DNA of 64,000 nucleotides. Source: Primula veris. Lineage: Eukaryota > Streptophyta > Magnoliopsida > Ericales > Primulaceae. Made by a program: the position numbers and the translations under genes. Below the pieces are notes generated by a model. That model was not told the DNA's origin. It did no database searches and saw only the letters and a list, made by a program, of their open reading frames with translations. The stretch spans positions 27,897,342 through 27,961,341 of the forward strand of contig OY821745.1 in assembly GCA_963682055.1 (NCBI GenBank), read 5' to 3'. Of the stretch, positions 22,070 through 33,466 are shown in pieces. The stretch's first letter is position 1. Every line of letters begins with the position of its first letter.

Positions 22070-23105
22070 GCACCTTTCTAGGCTTGAAAATTCTAGTATT
22101 CTTTGAAATAAAAATAACTTTTTATCTTTACCCATATAGGAAAACCAAAAGTCATCGAAATATCCTCAAAAAAATGCATAAAATAGTGTTATACATACTC
22201 ATCTTGGAAATTTCCTCTAAAAAAAATGCATATAATAGAAGCACATGAACACTAAAGAATTGTGTGACTGTGACGTATAAAGGATGACTCCTATTTGTTT
22301 TCTAGTCAATTTTATTAACTTCTTCGCATGTGCATTACTCAATTTTCACAATTTTAACTTACACTATACTACTCCATGCAAGTCTATTGACTATTGTTAT
22401 TTATTTAACTTCAATCTTGGTAATTAGCACTACAACTTTCTCTTTCCTTTAGATTTGGTCTACTCTTACATGATTAAAAGATAATCAAATCCTAATTTTG
22501 AAACAAAGTTCTGATTATGAAATTACTATTTTATTTAGCACTCACTTCGCCCAAAAAATTAATACTTATAATTTACTGTTTTCTATTGTTTTACCTTGAA
22601 TGCCTACTTAGACCATTTAGAGCAGATTATTAAAATTTATCATCTATTAAAATCTTCATTTATATATATTTTTTTAAATCTTCACTCTGGAGTTAATTCA
22701 CTTTGTACCTGCCTACCCGGTAAGTTTTAAAACATGACGACGAATGTGATATATTATGATATCAATCATTTGAAACAGGCACATCGTCATTTATACGCGT
22801 GCAAAATGTAAAATAAATAATTCTCTACAATACCATAATAAAAAAGATACTATATTTTTTTAAGCGAATAAAAAAAAATACTATATTATGATAGTCAAAT
22901 TAAATATGAGACTATATCTTCGATCAAAAGTAATACTATGATTTTTTGTATCCAATTATACTATTAATGTACAGCAGTACTATTAATTTAAAAAGTTACT
23001 ACTTTAAAGTCAATAAATATATCATTTATGACAATTTATTATTTCATTCTTCTTTTTTCTATAGATTACATCAATATTCATTGCAGTGACTTAAAATCTT
23101 GAGCA
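22070..23105. other. AT-rich intergenic DNA upstream of PMM
   Basis: No gene or strong repeat is seen. It ends just before the microsatellite at the presumed PMM transcription start region. Confidence 0.4.
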
Positions 23106-23106
23106 T

Positions 23107-23150
23107 ATTCTCTCTCTCTCTGTCTATATATATATATATATATATATAAA
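23107..23150. repeat. CT/TA microsatellite
   Basis: (TC)n passes directly into (TA)n just before the presumed PMM leader exon, so it probably lies in the core promoter or 5'UTR. Confidence 0.85.
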
Positions 23151-23154
23151 TATA

Positions 23155-24497
23155 TTTACTCACCCGAATTACAGATCTGAATTGGGTTTTGTACTCTCCC
23201 TTTTTAGACCCCAAAGGTAACACCTTTTTCATTTTTTAAAATTATTATTTATATATTTGTTTTGAAATCAGTTTTTCAGCTTATATTTCTTGACCCATTT
23301 TCCAGTTTCAATGTATGATGAATTGTATGTAATTATATATCTATTTTATGAATATGATTATGAATCTAAGTTTGTAAAGATTTGTTTGTTTTTTTAGTTT
23401 AAGTGTTACTAGCTGTGTATTAATGATATTTGACAGCATTGTTCATTTTATCAAATCCTTATTTTTTTTTTGTGATTTATTGTTGGACTAATTTAGCCAT
23501 ATGAAAAGTGGTATATAAATCGGGAAAGTTATTGTTTAATACCTACTTAATTATCAAAAAAGAAGTAGCATTGAGCATTTGTACCTAAGTTTAAAATAGA
23601 TTTTACTCCTTTGATAATTAAATCTCGGAATTTGGAATAAATGATCATTCTTCCTTAAAAATACTCATCCACTCATTTTGGGGATTGTTTGACTCCAGAT
23701 TTTAATAAGCTGGCATCTGACTTAAAAGATGGGTTAAAGTTCTTTTAGCTTTTTTCGGGGTCGGATACTTGCTAAAGCTTCTAGCTTTTCCAGGATTAAA
23801 ATGCAAAAATGCAAAAAAAAAAGAGGACGTGTATATTGCAGCTGTTTAGAAATAAGCTGATTATCTGTTTGTTTCAGGCATTTATGTTCAGTTTTTACTC
23901 TGTATCTGGAATCATATATATGATTTGTATGAATACCATTGAAAGGTGTAGGGTTTTATGCTTTAAGTAATATTAGTTAGATAAGTATCAATGAAGTTAT
24001 GCTGTGTTGAAATGACACTTTACTGCATCATTAGAAATTCATACTTCAAAAAAATAAAAAAATTGAGTGTCGTAGTAGACATAATGGATCTATATTATCT
24101 GGTCGTATATCCATCATCCACTCATTCAATAGGATTTGCTTAGCTCCAGATTTTTAATAATAAGCTGACTTATTTGAGACATCTGACTGAAAAGAAGCGA
24201 TCGTTTAGCTTAAAAACTTTAGGTTTTCTTGTTAGAATTCTGTGCTTTTCAGGCCAATAATGCAAAAGAGCTCAGCTATGAAGACACCAAACGAAATAAA
24301 GAAACTAATAATAAGAAGAAATCCAACTAGCTCTAGAAAGAAAATATCTGTCACATGCCTCAAAATTGCAGAACCACCATCTTATTTGATGAATAGTCAT
24401 TACCTCAATCATTGTTTACACATAAATTTGTACAACTGGTATTTTGGGTATTTTATTAATTCATAACTAAACTTATCAAACTTGTGTTGGTTTGCAG
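23155..24497 (+). promoter_or_regulatory. Probable PMM 5'UTR exon and leader intron
   Basis: A likely leader exon ends CCCCAAAG at 23216 before the donor GTAACA. The acceptor TTTGCAG ends at 24497, eleven bases before the PMM start codon, giving a 1281-bp leader intron. It carries two family-A-like fragments (23690-23870 and 24130-24240). The splice signals are good; the transcription start is inferred. Confidence 0.5.
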
Positions 24498-24508
24498 GAT
24501 TTTCAAAA

Positions 24509-27500
24509 ATGGCAGCAAGAAAGCCTGGACTAATTGCTCTGTTTGATGTTGATGGGACGTTAACCGCTCCCAGAAAGGTATTTCTTTCTTCTTCTTTTTT
24601 TGCTTTTTTTGATTAAGTTGGCCAAATTGTTTTGTCGTTTCAATGTTTTGTACTTCGGCTTCTAGTGATTTATCTCTCAATTAAGTGTAAAGATTAGCGT
24701 GGTCATCAGATTAATCTCTTTCTGATAGGTTTTGTTATTTTTGGCTTTTTTCTTTCAATATCAGGCTGTTACCCCACATATGCTGAAGTTCATGCAGGAA
24801 CTCCGGAAGGTATTTTTTTCTTATGCATTGATTGTAGCTATGAAATTGTTTTCCCGAGGATCTTATTAGCACATTAACAAAAATAGTTATACTATCAAGG
24901 GCATACTGTTAAAGCTTTATCGACATGCTTGCTATTGTTAGAAGGTTGCATTGGTTGGAGAATAAGTAGCTATGCGATTAAAGGAAGCCATTTGCTAAAA
25001 ATAGGACAGTATGATGATAAAGCATGAAAGCAATCTATAAATAAATTATAAATCATCTTTACAGCTTAGTCAAACTACAGGTAGTCACAATTGGTGTTGT
25101 TGGAGGTTCCGACCTTGTGAAGATATCGGAGCAGCTGGGCAATTCAGGTACGGACAATAGGTTGTTTTCTTGTGAATTTTTAGGCTGTGGAATGTGGTTT
25201 AAAAACGCCATGAACTTCTTTTTTTATACTTTCTTATTTCCTCTCTACTCCTGATGGTTCTGTTTGTAGAAGTTTCGTAGTGGTCTTTGCTAATTAACTG
25301 ATTGCCTTTCATTTCATCTTCCCTGTTTACAGTAATAGAGGACTATGATTATGTATTTGCTGAAAATGGTCTTGTGGCCTATAAGGATGAAAAGCTCATT
25401 GGGACTCAGGTAACATAGATGCGTGTATCAAATCAATTTTCTTTTACTCCTATATCAAGTATCAACAGATTACAAATTAACATGTTTAGAATTATTTCGC
25501 CTTGCATCCTTTCACATATAAAAACATAGATCTAGTATTGTTGCTGTCTCTAGCTTTATGATCATGAGAACACATTTCGGTTCTTTTGAATTGTAGAGTG
25601 TGCCGCTTCATAAACTAAAGTTGACAAGTGACTCCACAGCCATGTTACATAGTTGTCGTTTTCTTTCACGCTGTTTTTTCTTCTAGTTGATTACTCTTTC
25701 CTTGATGTAATTCTATACAGAGCTTGAAGACACATCTTGGAGATGATAAACTCAAGGTAAGATTATTAATCTCCACGTTCCCATCATTGTATGTGTGTTA
25801 GTAACATAACTTGGCTTTGTAATATGTTCGTTAGTAACAAAATTTAGCGCATCCTTTTGCGCGTATTAGATATACGAGATACATTGTTGTAGTGTACATA
25901 ATTTATGAATTGCTTTAGGTAAGACTTTCTTAATAATGTGATTTTGGATGGTCTCTTGGAACCTGACAATAGCATCGATGTCATAATCATATGCATATAC
26001 GATATGAATAACTGTATTCTTTTGCAATTGAGCAGGAATTTATCAACTTTACGCTGCACTACATCGCTGACTTGGATATTCCAATTAAAAGGTTAGTTTA
26101 TAAGTTGCAATTTTCTTACTTATGCTACTATGTTCATTTTTAGTCCTCTGATATATTTTTGTAACGATTTTGTAGAGGAACATTCATAGAGTTCAGAAGT
26201 GGGATGATTAATGTATCTCCAATTGGCCGTAACTGCAGCCAGGAAGAACGGGATGAGTTTGAGAGATATGACAAGGTTCAATATCCTGATTTATGTACTG
26301 TTTAAAAAAAATCTGTACTTTTAGGGATCTCTTCTGAATTTATTTTTTGGGTATAATCCTGTTCAGATTCACAATATTCGTCCAAAGATGGTGTCTATTC
26401 TCCGGGAGAAATTTGCACAACTTAACCTCACCTTTTCCATCGGAGGACAGATAAGTTTCGATGTGAGTGTATATTTTCCATTGTCATTATTTTATGATTC
26501 ATGAACTTACATAATCAACGATTTATTTAATTAGAAATTACCAGTAAGTAGCTAATGTTAGGAACAGTTGTTTCCCATTTGATAGGAAGGATAAACTTTT
26601 TCTTCTTCATAATTTCCATTACTTTTGATTGACATACACTTCACTCTAATTTTGATAGACAAGCTGTTCAGTAAACTTATTTCATTGTGATGGGTACATT
26701 TCAATTAACTGATTTTTAATTGGCATATTGTTCACTACTGATTTTGCATTATATTTACTTTTGATGGAAATGCATTTCAATAACTGATTTGATATGCATA
26801 TTGAAATAGAATAGTAATGCAGTACTACCATAGAATAATGAAAAGTTCCCAGAATTACTTGGTGAACATTAAGTCAAAAGAACCTTGCTTAATGGGATAT
26901 TACTCTTAATATTGGTCATAATTGTTTGTAGGTTTTTCCTCGAGGCTGGGACAAGACATACTGCTTGAAATACCTGGAAGATTTCAATGAAATTCACTTC
27001 TTTGGAGACAAAACCTACAAGGTAATTTTTTGTGTTTTTATGTTTTATATTTAGCTAGTCTGTTAATGTTCTCTTCCCATTGTTGGTACTCTTTTGGGAC
27101 TAATCGACCTTGATTTGACTGTTCATACGAATAGGGAGGAAACGACTTTGAGATATTTGAATCAGAGCGAACCTTGGGCCACACAGGTCAGATGCTTTTA
27201 TATTTGAGTTTAGCTTGTTTGTTTGCAACTTTTGAGCTTAGCTTTTTTTTCTCAAAAGATGGACTGCAATTGGTTAACTAAGCCTAAAAAGTCTTTTTTT
27301 GTTTCTTTTTTGTCATGAAAATAAAATAAAATATTTGGGCTTGATGAATGTAGCACTTCCTGAACCTCAAAATATCCAATTTTTTCCATAAAAAGCTGCA
27401 ACCAAACAGGCCCTTCATGTTGCATGTAAGTTATTTTGTTTCGATAGCACCCTAAAAAAAGACTTATATTTGCAGTTACCAGCCCTGATGATACATTGAA

Positions 27501-27537
27501 GCAGTGCACAGCTCTCTTCCTAACCAAAGAAGCTTGA
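24509..27537 (+). CDS. PMM: Phosphomannomutase
   Basis: Interconverts mannose-6-phosphate and mannose-1-phosphate in the cytosol, feeding GDP-mannose for ascorbate, N-glycans and GPI anchors. Exons: 24509-24577, 24765-24809, 25081-25147, 25333-25409, 25721-25756, 26036-26091, 26176-26275, 26367-26462, 26932-27021, 27135-27186, 27476-27537. The frame closes at 249 aa, within the eukaryotic PMM range. HAD motif I is FDVDGTLT with catalytic Asp13 and Asp15. The cap substrate region reads [12 protein letters not shown]. Further on are [15 protein letters not shown] and [12 protein letters not shown], which holds the Mg-binding acidic residues. The N-terminus ([12 protein letters not shown]) has no targeting signal. 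The start follows a leader intron. No defect was seen. Confidence 0.96.
27211..27413. repeat. MITE-like repeat, family A (PMM last intron)
   Basis: Left end AGCTTGTTTGTTTGCAACTT and right end AAAAGCTGCAACCAAACAGG are inverse of each other. It fills most of the last PMM intron. Confidence 0.6.
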
Positions 27538-27539
27538 AA

Positions 27540-29680
27540 ATCTGTGGTTATTCACAAAACGTATTTGATACCCAGATTATTTGCTATAGATTATTCTCAA
27601 GTACGAGTTATAATGAGTAGCCCAAAATCATGTGCTGTATAAACGAGATAATGTTTCACAATCGGGTGGTAGTAATTTTCTTTATCACCCTTTGGTCGTT
27701 AATGTTTCATTGTTTGCCATATAAACGAAATACCAGAACTCTGATATGCATCTTATAAAGAAAATTAGTATGAAATTATTTTTGCTCAGAAGCAGAATAT
27801 TATGATTGTGACTTGTTTAATTGGATGAAAATGCCTTTTAGAGGATCATACTCACCTCCATTGTTCTAAATATAAAGCCTCAACGGAGTCGATGTGCAAA
27901 TTAGGCCAGTGTTTGTCAAAAACGAAATTAAGAATATTTGTTTACTTAGGCAGGATTAAGCAGTCAAAGGTGGTGTAATTAAGTTTTTTTAAGGAAAAAA
28001 CAAAATGCAATCGGTAGAATTGATTAATTTTTACATGGAATGAAATAACGATTTTTTTTCATTCTTGTGAATTAAGTTTGCACGATTATGGGTTAGTAAA
28101 GAACAACATTTATAACAAAATCAACTAGTTTTGACACCGACACATACGAATTCTTACCTTGTCTTTTATGTATCAATGGTTTTGCTTGCATTTTATCTTT
28201 TTCCATAAGAAAGTTCTCGTTTTTACGTGTGCCCAAAGAAGTTGAATCTGTACATTTTATGTCATGTCCCGGGACCAGGAGGGTCCACGGTTCACGAGGT
28301 TTTAGAAAAAGATTGATTTTTTTTTTATGTATAATTAAAAATAGCAGAGCATGTAAGATAGTCGGATTTAGTAGTTGGATATATGATAATGGCCCTCAAA
28401 TAAAAATTTATTACATATGATATATGTAGAAAAATATAAAGGGCTCCGACGTGCCGATGTCTAACTACCCGACCCAGTCTACATGTCGAGACCACACATC
28501 CACTGCTAAAACTATGTGTAGCTGCAAAATAAAATCTGGAGGGAGGTGAGCTAGTAAGCTCAGTGGTCGGGAACACCACATGCCTAAAAGAAAGGAGCAA
28601 ATGGGTAAAAAAAATATAAGGATGCAGACGTGATGCATAAATAGAGAAATCGAACCTAGTAGTTTCTAATGCAATCACAAAATATGTTAAGAAAGATCGA
28701 ATAAAGTAATATGTACACAAATCAAGTAGACGCACCACCAAGTGACTATACTAGCATCCATAATAACCGTAGGACAACAAGTGTCACACACTGCTGTCAC
28801 ATAAGTGAACTAATCTCGCAAAGATAGACGACGTGTGACTATGATAAACGCGTAGCCATATATAGAATCTATTCACTTATTGGCGAATGAATCACATCTA
28901 AGTGATAGTTTACATAAATATAATATAATCTTATAATAATAACACACCTCGTCAGATGTTATATATATATATATATGTATAAGTCACATTCAGATGTTAA
29001 CGAGCGGGCAGCTGACAATCACGACAAGCTTCTGTAAGCTCTCGTTTCATGTAAAGTTTTTTCCTCTTTTACCCCATCCCCTAAACTCTTCTCCTGTTTG
29101 TTATCTTTTGCCTGCTCTCATAAACCATTCTCCTCGTTTACCCCTTGTTTTAAACCTATTTTGCTCTTCTAAACCATTCTCCTATTTTTTCTAAACCTCT
29201 TTGTTAGTTGGTAATTCTATATACATAAAGTACAAAATGTATTGTGTAAGATTAGGAAAAAAAAAATCTTTTATCTCAATCATTAGAATAACCACGTTTT
29301 TAAAATCCTGATATTGATGCACAAAAAATCTATAGTAAAGTTGTACTATAACCAATAGTATATCCATTTATCAACAAGGCTATATAACAAGCTCTGTTTT
29401 ATTTATATTTATATCTATATCTTTATTTCTTTTTTGTTTGCTCAATTGGCTTCTTCTTGTTCATCCATTTTTATTTTATTTTATGTTTCTCATTCTTTCA
29501 TAAAATTACATAAAAACAAAAACAAAGTCATAGTATCAAAAAAAGCATAGCAAGATTTCCCGAGTTAAAATAGAAACTATAAAACAAACAAAGTCATACA
29601 CTTAAAATATTTGTTTTCACAAAAATCGGAGATTGGTGTTTGTTTCATATCTGCTTTCTCCACTCATGATATGTCTTCAA
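27540..29680. other. Intergenic DNA, PMM 3' side
   Basis: No supported gene. A minus-strand open frame of 138 codons covers 28325-28741 but has no recognisable motif. A GC-richer block at 28430-28640 (GGGCTCCGACGTGCCGATG, GTAAGCTCAGTGGTCGGG) looks like a transposon fragment. An (AT)n run lies at about 28960-28978. Confidence 0.4.
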
Positions 29681-29682
29681 AA

Positions 29683-29982
29683 TCACCTAAGATTCAAGTC
29701 ATATGAGCTGTGAATCAATTCAAAACAGCGTAACGTAACGCACTCTCTGATTTTTCTATCATAGTCGGGATCCTTTATCTTATCGACCAACCATGCACTC
29801 TTGACCTTTTTGCCTTCGATGATTGCATTTCCCCAAAACTCGAGTAGCAAGCTAAACGTCTTCGGAATAACTTCTCTTCCAACATTCCTCTCAACTAAAA
29901 TGAATACTTCATCATCCGTCAAGTCATTCCTATTTAATCTTGTACGTAGCGAATGCCTTCCCGCATCCCAAAAAAATGTCAT
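29683..29982 (-). pseudogene. Unrecognised open frame, possible gene fragment
   Basis: A 99-codon frame with protein-like composition (for example DDEVFILVERNVGREVIPKT and SAWLVDKIKDPDYDRK). In-frame continuation upstream is broken, although further protein-like text (DDALDQMVANDFGKEC) appears on the same strand near 30130-30200. I do not recognise the family. It may be a captured or decayed gene fragment, or chance. Confidence 0.3.
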
Positions 29983-30369
29983 TAAATTTTCGAATACTTT
30001 TCACCTTCAACCTTACTTTTTTTGCATTAGTCCCATGATTGGCTTTTGGATTTTGATTGTTAATAAAAAATCTCGGACCATAAAATGAATCAAAAATTCA
30101 CTCTCTGATCTTTTAGACCCTTGGTCCAATGAAACTCTTCCACACATTCCTTACCAAAGTCATTAGCAACCATTTGATCTAATGCATCATCATTGTTTGA
30201 ACTTTGAACCATAATAAAAGACTTCCCTGTTTAGCTTTCTGATCATAGTCCTTTCAGTTAATTAGCAACTGAAACATGTACTTGCCTCAACCATGTGACT
30301 TTTTACTACACTATGTGGAATATCACACATGTCAAGTCCGAGTTTTCCTCATAAGAATCATGGTTATCA

Positions 30370-32285
30370 ATAGAGGTTAGGCAAAAAAAAAAGGAAACAA
30401 ACCGTGCCAAACTGCAACCCAAACCAACCCGTTGCAAGTTGGGTTGAATTAGACTCGGTACCGTCTCTAATATTTTAGAGACCCAAAAACGATAAAAAAA
30501 AAAAAAAAAAACCCTAGATATATATACTGTACATTACTTCAAGCATAAAAATAAAATAAAAAAAAATATATATATATATATAATTACCACTTAAATATAT
30601 ACAATACAGCGTTGTGAAATATAGGGAGTTAATGTGTTTTTTCATTTTTTTATGATAAAACGTGGCTTATTTGTTGCAGACTTGCAGTTGTACTGTACAT
30701 AATGGTAAAATAAAATGCTAGTAGTATTTATTAGGTGTATATTAGTAGTTTTCTATATAAGAGAAAAAAATGGGCTCATATGAGTTTGGTGGCTCCAATT
30801 TTATGCTTCAAACATTGGGCTCTACAGCCATTTCTGGTTGGACTTTTCAAAATTATGAGCCGAAATCAAACCGCACTGCATTTAATATATACAGATTGGT
30901 TTGAGTTAGTATTTTTAGACCGCGGATCAAACCGCCAACTATCCAACCCGAAGACTCTTATTCGTGGTGGAGTGCTTCGAGTAGGATCCGAGCCCATCCC
31001 AGCAGTAAAACTCATTCCTGACCTGGCTCACCTGCCTCTGAAGTTGGAATGCTTTTTTAGAGTAGGCTACCCGAGGAATCGAAAAGTTTGAAGTGGGATG
31101 TGGAATGTGATTGCTGATGGATGGTGGTTATGAAATAGGTTCGAGATCATCTAGCTCTGCTGTTGAGGCGGGAGAGAACAAGAGATGGGCTTTGTTTCAT
31201 TGAAAAATCCTCTCTATGACCGACACTAGTTTTAGGCGGCGTCAACAACTCAAACTCCGGGACCACATTCTTAATGTCGGCCTCAAGTTCCTCGGCTAGG
31301 CAACTACTAATCCTTCTTCTCTTCCTTCTCGCCCTTATTCCATCCCATAAAAGTACCGTAAAAAAACATATAGACTATTTAATAGATCTAATAAACATAT
31401 AACTCTTGTAATTTATCACCATGTCACCTCTCACATCAAGGCACAACCGTTCTCAATTAAATTTTTAATTACATGTTACTTGTCTAAAGTGACATTGTCA
31501 CTATAATAATAATAGTTTTATCATTATATGCATTATTATCACACACGGAAAGTACTAACATAAGTATTTATTAATGAAGTGACTCTTTTGCTTAAAAAAA
31601 TATAAGTACTTAAGATACTCGAATACGAGATTAAGAAGATAATGAAATTGGTTATGATTTATATTTTGTGAATAACTTGTGATTTGTGTAACTCTGTCTT
31701 ATACAAATTAACTAGATTTTGTAAAGGTTATGTCAACCGGTGAGAGTACTAACATAGTTTTTTTTATGTATTTTTTATTTTCTAATTCAGAATCTAAATA
31801 ATAGTTATGGTCGGAGGTTTAAAGTCTAATGTTGTGATCCATCAAACACATAGAGTTTTGAGATTTCAGTATACATTATCTTTTAATTTACAAATTTAAG
31901 TTGTTTGAATATTTTAGGGTTCTATGTTGCACATTTAAATTTTTATTTGCTCGTTTCGATATTTGTTTAGCGAATGACCATTAATCAAAAATATTATGTC
32001 AAAATATTAGTATGTGTATGCCACTATGTGTTGTTTTGAGAATTTTTAATATTTAAGTTTTTTTTTCGAGGTTTATTATTTTTAGGGTTAAATTTGCACT
32101 CTTTATAAATTGAAAGGCCAAAATGCAAAACCCGCGAACCCAACTCGCAACCAAACCACTTTAAATGGGTTGGGTTGGAATTCGAAAATTTACTAAACCG
32201 CACCAAAACAAACTGCTCATTTTTTACCTGGGTTGGTTTGGTTTGTCCTCAAAACGCACCAAACCAAACCACGCCCACCCCTGAA
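30370..32285. repeat. AACCCAACC / GGTTTGGTTTGG repeats, possible hAT-type element
   Basis: Both edges carry CAACCC-type low-complexity text (30400-30440; 32110-32275). The right edge ends ACGCCCACCCCTG, the usual hAT-MITE end. The left end is unclear and no target duplication was found, so this may be one large element or two small ones. Confidence 0.3.
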
Positions 32286-32530
32286 AAAACTTCTAACCTG
32301 ACCAAAACCTGACAATACAAACTTGAGGAATTTTTTTACCAAATCCCACATCCATTTACATTACATTAAAAAAAAAAGTTGTATAATTATAAAATACCGC
32401 AAAACGATCTCTAATATAGTGATAGTGAACAGACAACGACAACTCCGGTTATAATATTTCAATAAATTTGTATAGGGGTGATAGAGGAAGCGATAGAGAA
32501 ATGTGATATAATAATAAGCTTTTCTTGTCG

Positions 32531-32636
32531 GTACATGTGGGGATGAGATACCACGCGTCGAGCAACGAGAAAGTTCTTGACTCCGCCATATCACGCGCCT
32601 GCCTCATCGTTTCCTTCGTTCTTCAATTGTTGAGCC
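32531..32636 (+). pseudogene. Fossil copy of taspase-like exon 1
   Basis: Aligns without a frame break to the true exon 1 at 33500-33598. It reads VHVGMRYHASSNEKVLDSA, then ISRACL, where the gene reads [19 protein letters not shown], then ISRACL. The copy has lost the GAGYHAP glycine context and has no ATG in the matching place. No sign of the other exons was found near it, so it is a local duplication of the first-exon region about 0.95 kb upstream. Confidence 0.8.
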
Positions 32637-32639
32637 CGC

Positions 32640-33466
32640 ACTATTGATTTTTATCAATTTAGTATACAATTTTAAATTTTATCAATTTCGGTCACAACTT
32701 ACGAATTTAGTACCCTAGTGTTTAATAAAATGTTAAAACTATAGTCACATTCTCTTATCTATGATATACTGAGTGCATCTACGTCAACAAACATAAAAAA
32801 TAAATCTCAATCAAAATATATTGAGTGCAATTTTATCGATTTATATTGTTAGATCATTAATTATACCAAAATGAATAGGTTTGAGACCAAATCGAAGTAT
32901 CAAATTTAAACAATTTTTTTTACTTACTAGTAACCACATTGGCATTTATAACTACATATTTTATTTTAGACTTCACATATATTGCAACATTTTACGAGCT
33001 AAGTTACGACGCATAAGCAGTCGTTAGTGTCACTAGTTAAAACTTCTGCTAGACGTAGCAAGCAATATAACAAATGTTTGGTGGGTCACTGTTTAATTCA
33101 ATTCATTCACATGTTTTACTTTATTATTTGTTTAATAGGGTGATATATACTTTATGAATATTGCTAGCTAAAATAATTAAAAAAAACTAAGTAATTTTTT
33201 GTACATATGTCAAAATTTTGCTTAGACGTTATTACCAATGTCATGCTCTTATACTAGTGTAATTTTGATCAGTTTATAACTTGTATCAAAATTATCGAAA
33301 TCAATTTTTTAAAAATATAATTATAAATTTTAACATTTCAACTATAATATAATTTATAAATAAAAAATAAAAAATTTAGTTTGGACAAATTTAATTTATT
33401 TTTAAGTGACAGTAATGGTAGTGAAACAGACAGAGACTAAAACATAAATCTGATCCCGTGGCGGCG
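32640..33466. other. Upstream region of taspase-like gene
   Basis: AT-rich with no gene. It presumably contains the promoter, but no convincing TATA box was singled out. Confidence 0.35.

Noticed and set aside
28545..28640. tRNA-like A box (TAAGCTCAGTGGTC) with a nearby GGTTCGATTT
   Set aside because: The B-box-like sequence is on the opposite strand, so the two cannot form one tRNA or SINE head.
28325..28741. 138-codon minus-strand open frame
   Set aside because: The longest frame in its area, but without recognisable motif or conserved block, and it crosses what looks like transposon debris.
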